From assembly GCF_030813595.1 (NCBI RefSeq), contig NZ_JAUSUH010000005.1, positions 186,001 to 250,000 on the forward strand: DNA of 64,000 nt, written 5' to 3'. Positions within the stretch are counted from its first letter, which is position 1. The number at the start of each line of letters is the position of its first letter. Shown here piece by piece: positions 33,862 to 44,156 of the stretch. The notes below the pieces were generated by a model. It saw only the letters and a list, made by a program, of their open reading frames with translations. It had not been told where the DNA came from and did no database searches. The DNA comes from Ancylobacter vacuolatus. GTDB taxonomy: Bacteria > Pseudomonadota > Alphaproteobacteria > Rhizobiales > Xanthobacteraceae. The position numbers and the translations under genes are program-made.

Positions 33862-35934
33862 TCACCGCCCCTCGCGGGCCCAGGCGGCGGCGACGCCGGC
33901 GAGCAGGATCAGCAGGCCGGACAGACCGGCGAAGAGCGGGAACAGGCCGAGCCCGCGCACGACGGACACTTCGCGCATGGCAAGGCCCATCCAGTCCTCG
34001 CCGGCGAAGCGTTCGCCCGAGCGCACGGCGATGACGCGCGGCACCCCGCCCGCCAGATCCGCCATGCGCCAGACGCCGCCGCCGGTCGCCTCGACGGTCG
34101 GGCGCAGCGTCTGCGTGGTCGACGTCACTTCGGCGAATTCGCGCGGGTTGAGCGGGCCGACATTGACCAGCGCGGTGTGGGTGCCATCGGTGGCGCGCCA
34201 CAGGCCGAGCATGTCGGCGGGGAAGCTGACGCGGAACAGGCCGGGCGCGGCCGGCTCCAGCGTCACCCGCCGCGTGGCGCCTGTCGGGGTGGTGATGGTG
34301 ACCGGCGGGGCGCTGTCGCCCATGGTCTGGCGCTCGACCATGAGATCGCCGCCCTGGGCGACCATGCGCAGGCGCTCCTCCTCGAGGTCCGGCTCCTTCA
34401 TCAGCCAGTGCGACAGCCGGCGCAGCAGATCGATATGCGGGCCGCCGCCCTCATAGCCGCGCGCCCACAGCCAGAAATGATCGGACAGCAGCAGCGCCAC
34501 GCGGCCCTCGCCGACGCGGTCGAGCAGCACGACGGGCTTGCCGTTCGGTCCGTCCATCACGCTGGTGCCGCGCGCGACATCGGTATCGACCAGGCGGAAG
34601 AAGCGCGACCAGGCCGGCGGGTCGCTCTCCGAGCCCGGCAAGGCGCGGGTGACCGGGTGGCGCTGGCCGGCCTCGGTCAGCTGCGGGCGATAGGGCGTCT
34701 CGGTCATCTGCCCCGTGGGACCGGCGGGCAGGATGGAATCGAGCGGGGTGTAATAGACCGAGCCGTCCGAGATATAATCGGTGCCGGCGGCGACCAGCAG
34801 CGCGCCGCCTTCCTCCACATAGCGCACGATATTGTCGAAATAGATCATCGGCAGCACGCCCTGCTGGGCGTAGCGGTCGAAGATGATGAGATCGAATTCC
34901 TTGATCTTCTGCTGGAACAGCTCGCGGGTGGGGAAGGCGATCAGCGACAATTCGTTGATCGGCGTGCCGTCCTGTTTTTCCGGCGGGCGCAAAATGGTGA
35001 AGTGGACGAGATCGACATTGGCGTCTGACTTCAACAGGTTGCGCCAGGTGCGCTCGCCCACATGCGGCTCGCCCGAGACCAGCAGCACCCGCAGCTTGTC
35101 GCGCACCCCGTCGATCGAGACGGCGGCGCGGTTGTTGACGGCGGTCAGTTCGCCCTCAAGGCCGGCGGCCTCGATCTCGATGATGTTGGCCCCGGCATGG
35201 GTGATCTCGACCTCGATTTCGGCCGGCTGGCCAGCGGTGACGATGGGGCGGGCCACCACCTCGCCATCGCGGCGCACGGTGACGGCAACGCGCGCGCCAG
35301 AGGGGGCGCCCTCGTCCTCGACCTTGTAGCCGATGGTCTGGTTCTGCCCGACAATGCCGAAGCGCGGGGTGGAGGTTAGCGCCACGCGGCGGTCGCGCTC
35401 GCCCTCCTGGCCGGAGATGATGGCGTGCACCGGGGCGTGGAAGCCCAGCGCGGCGATGGTGGCGGGGATGTCGTGCACCCGCCCGTCGGTGAGGAAGATG
35501 GCGCCGGCCACACGCTCGGGCGGCACATCGGCGAGGCCGGCGGACAGGGCGGTGAACAGGCGGGTGCCGTCGACCTCGCCGGCGCCGCCGCCGGCATCGA
35601 TGAAGCGGATTTCGGCGCCCTGTTCGCGCAGACGGGCGAGGCGGGTGTCGAGTTCGGCGCGGGCGGCCTGCGTCATCGCGGTGCGCTCGCCAAAATCCTG
35701 GCTGGCGCTCTGGTCGACGACGACCGCGACCACGGTGGAGAGCGGCTCGCGCTCCTCGCGGGTGAGCGAGGGGTTGGCCAGCGCCAGCACGGCCAGCGCG
35801 ATCGCCAGCGCCCGCAGCAGCGAGCCGCGGGTGCGCGACACGATCACCAAAAGCGCGACCGCGCTGGCGATAATCGCGGCGGCGATCAGCCAGGGTAGCG
35901 GGATCAGCGGATCGAAGGCGAGGCCGAGATTCAT
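33862..35934 (-). CDS. BatA-operon-type membrane protein with vWA-like and GATase1-like regions
   Basis: A 690-aa protein. Two N-terminal helices (about 13-35 and 38-55) precede VVAVVVDQSASQDFG, where DQSAS has the DxSxS spacing of a von Willebrand A metal site. A middle part with FDLIIFDRYAQQGVLPMIYF and YVEEGGALLVAAGTDY resembles class I glutamine-amidotransferase folds without an obvious catalytic triad. A single helix closes the protein (about 660-685). It is the last gene of the MoxR/DUF58/DUF4159 operon. Such operons are thought to assemble a vWA-type chaperone complex at the membrane; the exact job is unknown. Confidence 0.75.
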   Translation of the reverse strand: MNLGLAFDPLIPLPWLIAAAIIASAVALLVIVSRTRGSLLRALAIALAVLALANPSLTREEREPLSTVVAVVVDQSASQDFGERTAMTQAARAELDTRLARLREQGAEIRFIDAGGGAGEVDGTRLFTALSAGLADVPPERVAGAIFLTDGRVHDIPATIAALGFHAPVHAIISGQEGERDRRVALTSTPRFGIVGQNQTIGYKVEDEGAPSGARVAVTVRRDGEVVARPIVTAGQPAEIEVEITHAGANIIEIEAAGLEGELTAVNNRAAVSIDGVRDKLRVLLVSGEPHVGERTWRNLLKSDANVDLVHFTILRPPEKQDGTPINELSLIAFPTRELFQQKIKEFDLIIFDRYAQQGVLPMIYFDNIVRYVEEGGALLVAAGTDYISDGSVYYTPLDSILPAGPTGQMTETPYRPQLTEAGQRHPVTRALPGSESDPPAWSRFFRLVDTDVARGTSVMDGPNGKPVVLLDRVGEGRVALLLSDHFWLWARGYEGGGPHIDLLRRLSHWLMKEPDLEEERLRMVAQGGDLMVERQTMGDSAPPVTITTPTGATRRVTLEPAAPGLFRVSFPADMLGLWRATDGTHTALVNVGPLNPREFAEVTSTTQTLRPTVEATGGGVWRMADLAGGVPRVIAVRSGERFAGEDWMGLAMREVSVVRGLGLFPLFAGLSGLLILLAGVAAAWAREGR

Positions 35935-35963
35935 GCGGGGGGGCCCTCGGCGCGGGTGTTACC

Positions 35964-36072
35964 CCCTCTCCCCTCGGGGGAGAGGGATGGGGTGAGGGGG
36001 CTACGCCCACCGGCAGCGTCGTCAACCCTCACCGACCCGCTGCGCGGGCCACCTCTCCCCGACGGGGAGAGG
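35964..36072. repeat. Intergenic repeat with two CCTCTCCCC hairpins
   Basis: CCCTCTCCCC-tcg-GGGGAGAGGG (35964-35986) and CCTCTCCCC-gac-GGGGAGAGG (36052-36072) flank about 65 bp. The pair lies in the 166-bp gap between the DUF4159 gene and the last gene of the operon. This is the common 'CCCTCTCCCC' type of dispersed repeat and is not coding. Confidence 0.7.
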
Positions 36073-36100
36073 AAGGTGTGCCGGGAGAGCTGAGCGACAC

Positions 36101-39004
36101 TCATTGCCCAAGCCTTTCCAGCAGCGCCGGCACATGCACCTGGTCGGCCTTGTAGTTGCCGGTCAGCACATACATGACGAGGTTGGCGCCGGCGCGGAAG
36201 GCGAGTTCGCGCTGGCGCGGGCCGCCATCGGAGACCGGCAGCATGGGCTGGCCGACATCGTCCAGCGCCCAGGCGCCGGCGAGGTCGTTCGAGGTGATGA
36301 CCACGGGCGAGACGCCGTCGCCGGCGCGGGCGGGGCGTTCCTCCGCCTCGTCGGCCGCCGGCAGCGCCTCGACCCAGGTGGTGCCGCCGGTGAAGCGGCC
36401 GGGGAAATCGCGCAGCAGGAAGAACGCCTTGGTCAGCACATGGTCGCGCGGCACCGGCTCCAGCTCGGGGATGTCGAGGCCGGAGAGAATGGCGCGCAGC
36501 GTCTCATTGGCCGGCGAGCCGGCGCCGTTCGAGCCCGGCAGGGTGGTTTCGGCGTCGCGGGTGTCGAAGATGACCGTGCCGCCCTGCTTCATGAAGGCGT
36601 CGACGCGGGCCAGCGTCTGCGCGCTCGGGCGCTCGCTGCCGGGGACGATCGGCCAGTAGAGCAGCGGGAAGAAGGCGAGTTCGTCGGTGGCGAGGTTGAC
36701 GCCCATCGGCTCGCCGGCTTCCAGCGCCGTGCGCTCGCCGAGAAAATCGGTCAGCCCCTTCAGCCCGGCGCGGCTGATGGCGTCGGTCTCGGCATCGCCG
36801 GTGACGACATAGGCGAGGCGGGTGGAACTGGTCGCCTGGATGGCGAAGTCGATCTCGCTTTGCGACATCGGCTTTTCAGGCGCGGCGGTGGCGGCCGGCG
36901 CGCTTTGGGCGAGCGGCTGCGTCAGCTTCTGGGGTTGCGCCTGCGCGCCCGGCGGCAGCAGCGCGGTGAGACCGAGCGCCAGTACCAGGGCGGCAGCCCC
37001 GCCGGTGGCACCCTTGGCCGCCCGGCGGGCGGTGAGGCGGGAGACGCCGCCGGCGAGCAGGAACACGATCAGCGCATCGACCAGCAGCAGGGCCAGCAGC
37101 GCCACCAGCAGCGGGGCGCGCAGGTCGCGCGGGGTGCTGTCGCGGTAGGGCTCCAGCCGGCCGAGGCTTGAGAGATTGAGCGGCACCAGCGTGTCGCGCG
37201 GCAGCAGCGCGTTGACCGCCACCAGCCCATCCGGCGGGCCATAGAAGCCGGGCGGATGGTCGGCAATGGCGCGGCCGCGATAGCCCACCGGGATCGCCTT
37301 GGCGGTCGGCATGCTGGGGCGGAAGGCGCCGAAGCCGTCGAGCAGGCGGGTGGGGGCGAGCGTCTCGCCGTTCAGCACCGGCCCGCCGGTGGCGTCCACC
37401 GCCGCCTCGCTGGCGGTGGAACCACCGAGCGCCACCACCCGGCGCAGCATTTCGACGAAGGCGCCCGAGATCGGCAGGTTCGACCAAGAGGTGTCGGCGG
37501 TGACATGGAATAGCGCCAGCGTGCCGGCGCCGCGCCGCTCGCCGGTGACGAGGGGCGTGCCGTCGGACAGGGTGGCCCAGGTGCGGGCGGCCAGCAGCCC
37601 GTCCGGCTCGGCCAGCACCTGGCGGTTGACGGTGATGTCGTTGGGCACCGGCACGTCGCGGAACGGGCCTTCGGGCGCGAAGCCCCCGAGCGACTGCGGC
37701 TGTTCCCAGGAGAGCGAGCCGCCGAGCACCCGGCCGCCGCGCCGCAGCGTGACCGGCACCAGCTCGTCCGAACCATTGGCGAGGCGCGGGCCGGCGAAGC
37801 GGATGAGCACGCCGCCGCCCTCGACCCAGCGGGACAGGCGGGCCTGCGTCTCCGGCGGCAGCGTGCCGACATCGGAGAGGATGATGACCGGCAGCTTCTG
37901 CTCGATGAAGCGGTCCACCGCCTCGGCGGTGGAGGCGCCCTCGGCGGCGCGGATATCGGCGAAGGGGGCGAGCGCCCGGGTGAGATAATAGGACGGCGCG
38001 AGCAGAGGCTGGCGCTGGTCGGCGGCGACGCCGGAAACGACGCCCACCGCGCGGCGGCGCCAGCGCTTGTCGAGCAGCTGCACCGCGCCGGCGGAGGCCT
38101 CGTCGCGTATGTCGAGCCGGGCCACCTCGTTGCGGATCTCCACCGGCAGGTCAAAGCGCGCCTGCGTCTCGCTGGTGCCGGGCTCGAAGGCGAACGGCAC
38201 CTCGCCGAGCGGCAGGCCGCGCATGTCGAAGGCACGCACCACACCGGCGCGCGGCACGCCCTGGCGGTCGGCGCGCAGCACCTTCACGGTGAGGGCATCC
38301 ACCGCATTGTCGGCGCCGGCCAGCGCCAGCGGCTCATTCACCCCGTCGACCAGCGTGGTGAGCGGGCGATTGCCTGTTATGGCCAGCAGGTCGGCCGGGG
38401 CGGCGCCGGGCCCGTCAAGCGCCACGCCGTCGGAGAGATAGATCACGCTCGCCTGCGGCGCGCCGGCCAGCGCCTTGGCGAGGCTGGCGAAGGCGCCGGC
38501 GCGGTCCGGCACGAAGGGCACGGGGGAAAGGGTGCGCAGGCGCTCGCGCGCCTCGTTCGGCGCCATCACGCGCGGCTCCAGCGGCGGCTCGCCGGTGGGA
38601 ATGAGGATGACGCCGCGCCCTTCGAGATCGGCATCGGCGACCACGCCCTCGGCGCTGGCGCGGCGGGCGGCCCAGCCGGCGGCGGCCGGCCAGCCGGAAT
38701 CGATCAGCAGCGCCACCGGGCCGGACGAGGCCGGGCCGGCGACGGGCGGATTCCAGATCGGGCCGGCGGCGGCGACGATGATGATGGCCGCCAACAGCAG
38801 CCGCAGCACGGTGAGCCACCACGGCGTGCGGGCCGGGGTCTCCTCCTTCGGCGGAATGTCCAGCAGCAGCCGCATCGGCGCGAAGGCGATCTTGCGCGGG
38901 CGCGGCGGCACGAGGCGCAGCAGGAACCACAGCAGCGGCAGGGCGGCGAGCGCGGTCAGCAGCAGCGGGGTGGCGAAGGCGAGGGGCAGCCCGAACAGGT
39001 TCAT
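36101..39004 (-). CDS. DUF4159 domain membrane protein with BatA-type N-terminus
   Basis: A 967-aa protein. The N-terminal BatA-like part has two helices (about 10-29 and 62-83) around FAPMRLLLDIPPKEETPARTPWW, quoted in part (PMRLLLDIPPKEETPARTP). The centre holds ARLSRWVEGGGVLIRFAGPR and other vWA/GATase-like segments. Helices lie near 625-650 and 670-690, the latter ending in an AQAQ stretch. The C-terminal DUF4159 (about 715-940) has ELAFFPLLYWPI, FMKQGGTVIFDTRDA and REL...NLVMYVLTGNYKADQVH. Its start overlaps the DUF58 stop by 4 bp, indicating coupled translation. Confidence 0.82.
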   Translation of the reverse strand: MNLFGLPLAFATPLLLTALAALPLLWFLLRLVPPRPRKIAFAPMRLLLDIPPKEETPARTPWWLTVLRLLLAAIIIVAAAGPIWNPPVAGPASSGPVALLIDSGWPAAAGWAARRASAEGVVADADLEGRGVILIPTGEPPLEPRVMAPNEARERLRTLSPVPFVPDRAGAFASLAKALAGAPQASVIYLSDGVALDGPGAAPADLLAITGNRPLTTLVDGVNEPLALAGADNAVDALTVKVLRADRQGVPRAGVVRAFDMRGLPLGEVPFAFEPGTSETQARFDLPVEIRNEVARLDIRDEASAGAVQLLDKRWRRRAVGVVSGVAADQRQPLLAPSYYLTRALAPFADIRAAEGASTAEAVDRFIEQKLPVIILSDVGTLPPETQARLSRWVEGGGVLIRFAGPRLANGSDELVPVTLRRGGRVLGGSLSWEQPQSLGGFAPEGPFRDVPVPNDITVNRQVLAEPDGLLAARTWATLSDGTPLVTGERRGAGTLALFHVTADTSWSNLPISGAFVEMLRRVVALGGSTASEAAVDATGGPVLNGETLAPTRLLDGFGAFRPSMPTAKAIPVGYRGRAIADHPPGFYGPPDGLVAVNALLPRDTLVPLNLSSLGRLEPYRDSTPRDLRAPLLVALLALLLVDALIVFLLAGGVSRLTARRAAKGATGGAAALVLALGLTALLPPGAQAQPQKLTQPLAQSAPAATAAPEKPMSQSEIDFAIQATSSTRLAYVVTGDAETDAISRAGLKGLTDFLGERTALEAGEPMGVNLATDELAFFPLLYWPIVPGSERPSAQTLARVDAFMKQGGTVIFDTRDAETTLPGSNGAGSPANETLRAILSGLDIPELEPVPRDHVLTKAFFLLRDFPGRFTGGTTWVEALPAADEAEERPARAGDGVSPVVITSNDLAGAWALDDVGQPMLPVSDGGPRQRELAFRAGANLVMYVLTGNYKADQVHVPALLERLGQ

Positions 39005-39948
39005 GCCGCGTGTCCCGTCTGGTCGGCGCCGTCGACGGCCGTGCCCTCACGCGGCGGCACGGCGCCATGGCCCCCGCTCATGCGCGCATGCAGCGCCAGC
39101 AGCACTTCGCTGGCCGGCCGGTCGGTGCGGTGGACGAGGAAGCTCCAGGTGCGGCGCTCGGCCTCGCGGCGGATGGTCTCGCGATGGGTGGCGACGCGGG
39201 CGACATAGTCGGCCCGCACCGTCTCGGCCCGGCCGATGGTCAGTGTCGCGCCGCTTTCCGGCTCGCGGAACTCGACCCGGCCGGAATAGGGGAAGGTTTC
39301 TTCCGCCGGATCGCAGACCTGCACCACATGGCCATGGGCGCCCGACGAGGCGAGGCCGGCAAGGCTCGTCACCACCTCGCGCGTCGGGCTCCAGAGATCC
39401 CCGAGCAGCACCACCTCGGCCAGCGGCGAGGGGGCGAAGGCGGGCGGCAGGCTTTGCGGCAGGCTGGGGGCGTGGATGAGCGATTCCGCCATCTTCTCGA
39501 CGATGCGGCGCGAGGCGGACGGGTTCATGACGCCGGGAATGCCGACGCGCTCGCCGCCGCGCACCAAGAGCTCGGCCAGCGCGAAGGCGAGCACCAGCGC
39601 GCGGTCGCGCTTCGTCTCCCATACCAAGGGCGAGGCAAACACCATGGAGGCCGAAAGGTCCGGCCAGATCCACACCGTGTGGGCGGCCTCCCATTCGCGC
39701 TCGCGCACATACAGATGATCGTCGCGGGCGGAGCGGCGCCAGTCGACGCGGCTCGACGGCTCGCCATCGTTGAAGCGGCGGTACTGCCAGAAATTCTCGC
39801 CGGTGCCGGCGCGGCGGCGCCCGTGCAGGCCGTGATAGACGCTGGCCGCTATGCGGCGCGCCTCCAGCACCAGCCGCGGCATGGCGGCGATGAGGCCGGC
39901 TGCATCCTGCGCGGCGCTTCGCACGGCGGTATCGGCCTCGAACTCCAC
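39001..39948 (-). CDS. DUF58 domain-containing protein
   Basis: A 315-aa protein with a GTG start at 39948. HGRRRAGTGENFWQYRRFND followed by SRVDWRRSARDDHLYVRERE is the DUF58 signature, and DLSASMVF follows in the vWA-like part. DUF58 proteins are partners of MoxR ATPases. It is the second gene of the operon, 52 bp after moxR. Confidence 0.88.
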   Translation of the reverse strand: MEFEADTAVRSAAQDAAGLIAAMPRLVLEARRIAASVYHGLHGRRRAGTGENFWQYRRFNDGEPSSRVDWRRSARDDHLYVREREWEAAHTVWIWPDLSASMVFASPLVWETKRDRALVLAFALAELLVRGGERVGIPGVMNPSASRRIVEKMAESLIHAPSLPQSLPPAFAPSPLAEVVLLGDLWSPTREVVTSLAGLASSGAHGHVVQVCDPAEETFPYSGRVEFREPESGATLTIGRAETVRADYVARVATHRETIRREAERRTWSFLVHRTDRPASEVLLALHARMSGGHGAVPPREGTAVDGADQTGHAA

Positions 39949-40000
39949 CCGGTCAGGTCTCCGTCACGCGGTTGGCGGCTCGCGCCGCGGTTAAACAGGT

Positions 40001-41011
<1,011 letters not shown>

Positions 41012-41271
41012 GCCGTTCTCCTGCAATCCCAAATCCCGCGCTCCACACCGCCCTGCCGGGCGTGCCGCGAGACGTTCTGTCTTTCCCACCCTGCTGGCAT
41101 TGTGCGCTGCAACAATACGATTGCAATGCACCATCCGCAATTCCGCTGGTCGGGACTCGCGTGCCGGCATGGGCTTCCGAAGGACCGAGCTTACGCTATC
41201 TTGCAACCGCGTCGACTATCGGGCGGGGGATCACGACTGCGCGATTGCGGCTGTGTGACACGGATTGGTTC

Positions 41272-41859
41272 ATGGATTCAGCGGTTTCCGGCCGATTTGA
41301 CGAATTGGTGCGCGCGGTGGATGGCGCATCGCAACGGCCCCTGCCGCCGCTGGAGCGGTGGAATCCGCCCGATTGTGGCGAAATCGACATCGTGATCGAC
41401 CGCGAAGGGGTGTGGCACCATGAGGGCCGCCCCATCCTCCGGCCGGCGCTGGTGCGCCTGTTCGCCTCGGTGCTGCGGGCCGAGGGGACGCGCCATGTGC
41501 TGGTGACGCCGGTGGAAAAGCTCGGCATCACGGTGGAGGATGCGCCCTTCCTCGCCGTCGAGATGGCGGTGGAGCCGGGTGAGGGCGAGCCGCGCCTCGT
41601 GTTCCGCACCAATCTGGACGACCTCGTCATCTGCGACCGCGACCATAGGCTGCGGGTCGAGATACGGGCGGATGGCGAGCCGCGACCCTATCTCTATGTG
41701 CGTCGCGGCCTGTGGGCCCGGCTGACGCGGGCCGTGTTCCTCGAACTCGCCGAGCGGGCGGAGGAGCGCGTGGTAGAAGGGCGGCCCGTGTTCGGCGTCG
41801 CCTCGGGCGGGGCGTTTTTCGCCCTGGCGCCCGCCGGGACGCTGAAGGAGGAGGGATGA
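41272..41859 (+). CDS. DUF1285 domain-containing protein
   Basis: A 195-aa protein from the ATG at 41272. CGEIDIVIDREGVWHHEGRP, VTPVEKLGITVEDAPFLAVE and FRTNLDDLVICDRDHRLRVE (short quotes) are the DUF1285 blocks. Function unknown; the structure family has two beta-barrel-like halves. Its stop overlaps the ATG of the next gene, so it is translationally coupled to the Nudix gene. Confidence 0.85.
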   Translation: MDSAVSGRFDELVRAVDGASQRPLPPLERWNPPDCGEIDIVIDREGVWHHEGRPILRPALVRLFASVLRAEGTRHVLVTPVEKLGITVEDAPFLAVEMAVEPGEGEPRLVFRTNLDDLVICDRDHRLRVEIRADGEPRPYLYVRRGLWARLTRAVFLELAERAEERVVEGRPVFGVASGGAFFALAPAGTLKEEG

Positions 41860-42530
41860 ACGCCGTGCCTGCCAACGTGCTGACGATGCCGGAAGCGAAT
41901 GACGCGGCGCCGCTCGATCTCGGCGATTTTCTCGCCCGTGCCGGCACCCGCCTGCTCGCCGTGCCGGACCTCCATGGCGACCCGGTGCGCGGCGACCATG
42001 AACTGACCCCGGAATTCCGCGCCCTCGTCGACGCCCGGCCGGTGCGCGGGGCGGCGGTGCTGGTGCCGATCATCGCCCGCGAACGGCCCACCGTGCTGCT
42101 CACCCTGCGCTCGGCGCAGCTTTCCTCTCATGCCGCACAGATCGCCTTTCCCGGCGGCAAGATCGACCCCGAGGACGATGGCCCTCTCGGCGCGGCGCTG
42201 CGCGAGGCGCAGGAGGAGGTGGGGCTGGCGCCCGGCCTTGTCGCGCCGCTCGGCTATCTCGACGCCTATCTCGCCCGCACCGGCTACCGCATCATTCCGG
42301 TGGTCGGGCTGGTGCAGCCCGATTTCGGCCTGACGCTCAACCCGGACGAGGTGGACGAGGCGTTCGAGGTGCCGCTCGATTTCCTGATGAATGACGGCAA
42401 CCACCAGCGCGAGAGCCGCGAATGGCTCGGCATGGTGCGGACCTTCCACGCCATGACCTATGAGAAGCGCCGCATCTGGGGCATCACCGCGGGCATTCTG
42501 CGCAGCCTCTATGAGAGGATCTACGTCTGA
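41856..42530 (+). CDS. Nudix CoA pyrophosphatase (NudL-like)
   Basis: A 224-aa protein from the ATG at 41856 (ATGA overlap). LTLRSAQLSSHAAQIAFPGG precedes the Nudix box GKIDPEDDGPLGAALREAQE then EVG. The SSHxGQ/A-AFPGGK signature marks the CoA/acyl-CoA pyrophosphatase subgroup. It hydrolyses CoA to phosphopantetheine and 3',5'-ADP. Conserved order with DUF1285 and CCA-transferase is seen in many Hyphomicrobiales. Confidence 0.88.
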   Translation: MNAVPANVLTMPEANDAAPLDLGDFLARAGTRLLAVPDLHGDPVRGDHELTPEFRALVDARPVRGAAVLVPIIARERPTVLLTLRSAQLSSHAAQIAFPGGKIDPEDDGPLGAALREAQEEVGLAPGLVAPLGYLDAYLARTGYRIIPVVGLVQPDFGLTLNPDEVDEAFEVPLDFLMNDGNHQRESREWLGMVRTFHAMTYEKRRIWGITAGILRSLYERIYV

Positions 42531-42790
42531 TGGCCCGCATCCTCGCCCAGCTGGCGCTGTTCATCCTGCCCTTCCTCGCCTTCGCGCTCTATCTGCGCTA
42601 CGGCCGCAAGGTCGATTCCTGGCTTTCGGGCTGGTCGCTGCGGGCGATGATCGTCTGCTCGATCATCGCGGTTCTGCTGGTGGCGGGCAGCCTCGTCGTG
42701 ATGGAATCTTCCTCGCGCGGGCCGACCACCGGCCGCTACGTGCCGCCAACCTGGACGGACGGGGTGATGGTGCCGGGACATATCGAATGA
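42530..42790 (+). CDS. DUF6111 family small membrane protein
   Basis: An 86-aa protein with two hydrophobic helices (about 4-22 and 39-58) separated by the basic RYGRKVDSWLSGW loop, and a Pro-rich end (TGRYVPPTW). It overlaps its neighbours by 1 and 4 bp. Small proteins like this recur between the CoA pyrophosphatase and CCA-transferase genes. The role is unknown. Confidence 0.75.
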   Translation: MARILAQLALFILPFLAFALYLRYGRKVDSWLSGWSLRAMIVCSIIAVLLVAGSLVVMESSSRGPTTGRYVPPTWTDGVMVPGHIE

Positions 42791-44001
42791 ACCCGCTGGT
42801 TGAGGGCCGGCCAAGCCTTGCCCGCGTGCTGGCCGCGCTCGATGGCGAGGGCGAGGAGGCGCGCATCGTCGGCGGCGCGGTGCGCGACTGGCTGATCGGG
42901 CGCGGGCTGCGCTCCGATATCGACATCGCCACCACCGCCTTGCCGGAGGAGGTGACGGCGAGGGCGAAGGCCGCCGGGCTGAAGCCGGTGCCGACCGGCA
43001 TCGAGCACGGCACGGTGACGGTGATCGCCGATGGCGAGCCCTATGAGGTGACGACGCTGCGCGAGGATGTGGAGACCGACGGGCGCCGCGCCCGCGTCGT
43101 CTTCGGCCGCAGCTGGGCGCAGGACGCGCGCCGGCGCGACTTCACCATGAACGCGCTCTACCTCACCCGGTCCGGCGAGCTGGTCGACCTCGTCGATGGC
43201 GCGGCGGACGCGAAGGCGGGGTGCGTGCGCTTCATCGGCGATGCCGATACCCGCATCCGCGAGGACTATCTACGCATCCTGCGGCTGTTCCGCTTTCACG
43301 CCGCCTTCGGCCGGGGCCCGCTCGACCCGCCGGCGCTGGAAGCCGCCATCCGCAACCGCGAGGGGCTGGACCGGCTCTCGCGCGAGCGGGTGCGGGCGGA
43401 ATTGATGAAGCTTCTCGTCGCCCCGCGCGCGGCCGAGACGCTGGCGCAGATGCAGCAGGCCGGCCTGCTGGCGCCCGTGCTCGGACGCGAGGGGGAGGTG
43501 CCCGCCTTCGTCCGCCTCGCCGAGGTGGAAGCCGCGCTGGGGCTGGCGCCAGACGCGGTGCGCCGGCTCGGCGCGCTCACCGTGCGCGAGGCAAGCGAGG
43601 CGCAGGCGCTGCGCGCGGGGCTGCGGCTGTCCAATACAGAGGCCGCGCGGCTGGAGGCGCTCGCCGGCCCGGCACCGACACCGGGCATGTGCGAGAAGGG
43701 GCAGAAGGCGTTCCTCTACCGCATGGGCCGCGAGCCGTTCCAGGACCGGGCGCTGATCGCCTTCGCCCGCTCCGGCGCGCCGCTCGACGATGAGGGCTGG
43801 CGGGCGCTGGCCATGCTGGCGGCGCAGTGGCCGATCCCGGTATTTCCGCTGAAGGCCGGCGATTTTCTCGCACGCGGCCTCGCCCCCGGCCCGGCGCTGG
43901 GCGCCGCGCTGAAGCGGGCCGAGGAGGCATGGATCGAGGCCGGTTTCCCGATGGAGCCGGCGGCCCTGGAGGGGATTCTGGCGGCGGCTGCGCAGGGCTG
44001 A
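42787..44001 (+). CDS. cca: CCA tRNA nucleotidyltransferase
   Basis: A 404-aa protein from the ATG at 42787 (ATGA overlap). The class II nucleotidyltransferase head reads RIVGGAVRDWLIGR, SDIDIATTALPEEV (DxD metal site), then DARRRDFTMNALYL, EDYLRILRLFRFHAAFG and RERVRAELMKLL. It adds or repairs the CCA ends of tRNA. The tRNA-Met in this window already encodes CCA, so repair would be the role for that one. Last gene of its operon. Confidence 0.9.
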   Translation: MNPLVEGRPSLARVLAALDGEGEEARIVGGAVRDWLIGRGLRSDIDIATTALPEEVTARAKAAGLKPVPTGIEHGTVTVIADGEPYEVTTLREDVETDGRRARVVFGRSWAQDARRRDFTMNALYLTRSGELVDLVDGAADAKAGCVRFIGDADTRIREDYLRILRLFRFHAAFGRGPLDPPALEAAIRNREGLDRLSRERVRAELMKLLVAPRAAETLAQMQQAGLLAPVLGREGEVPAFVRLAEVEAALGLAPDAVRRLGALTVREASEAQALRAGLRLSNTEAARLEALAGPAPTPGMCEKGQKAFLYRMGREPFQDRALIAFARSGAPLDDEGWRALAMLAAQWPIPVFPLKAGDFLARGLAPGPALGAALKRAEEAWIEAGFPMEPAALEGILAAAAQG

Positions 44002-44156
44002 GCCCCCCGGGTCACGCCGGTGAAGCCACCGATTCCGATGCCGCCCGGACCATAACCGACCAAAAAGAGAGCAGAGTCCCGCGATCAGCGAGGGTGGATC
44101 GGCGGCAGGGTCATCCGGATTCAAGGGGCCGCTGGTGGCAAGAAGGCGTGGCCCCG

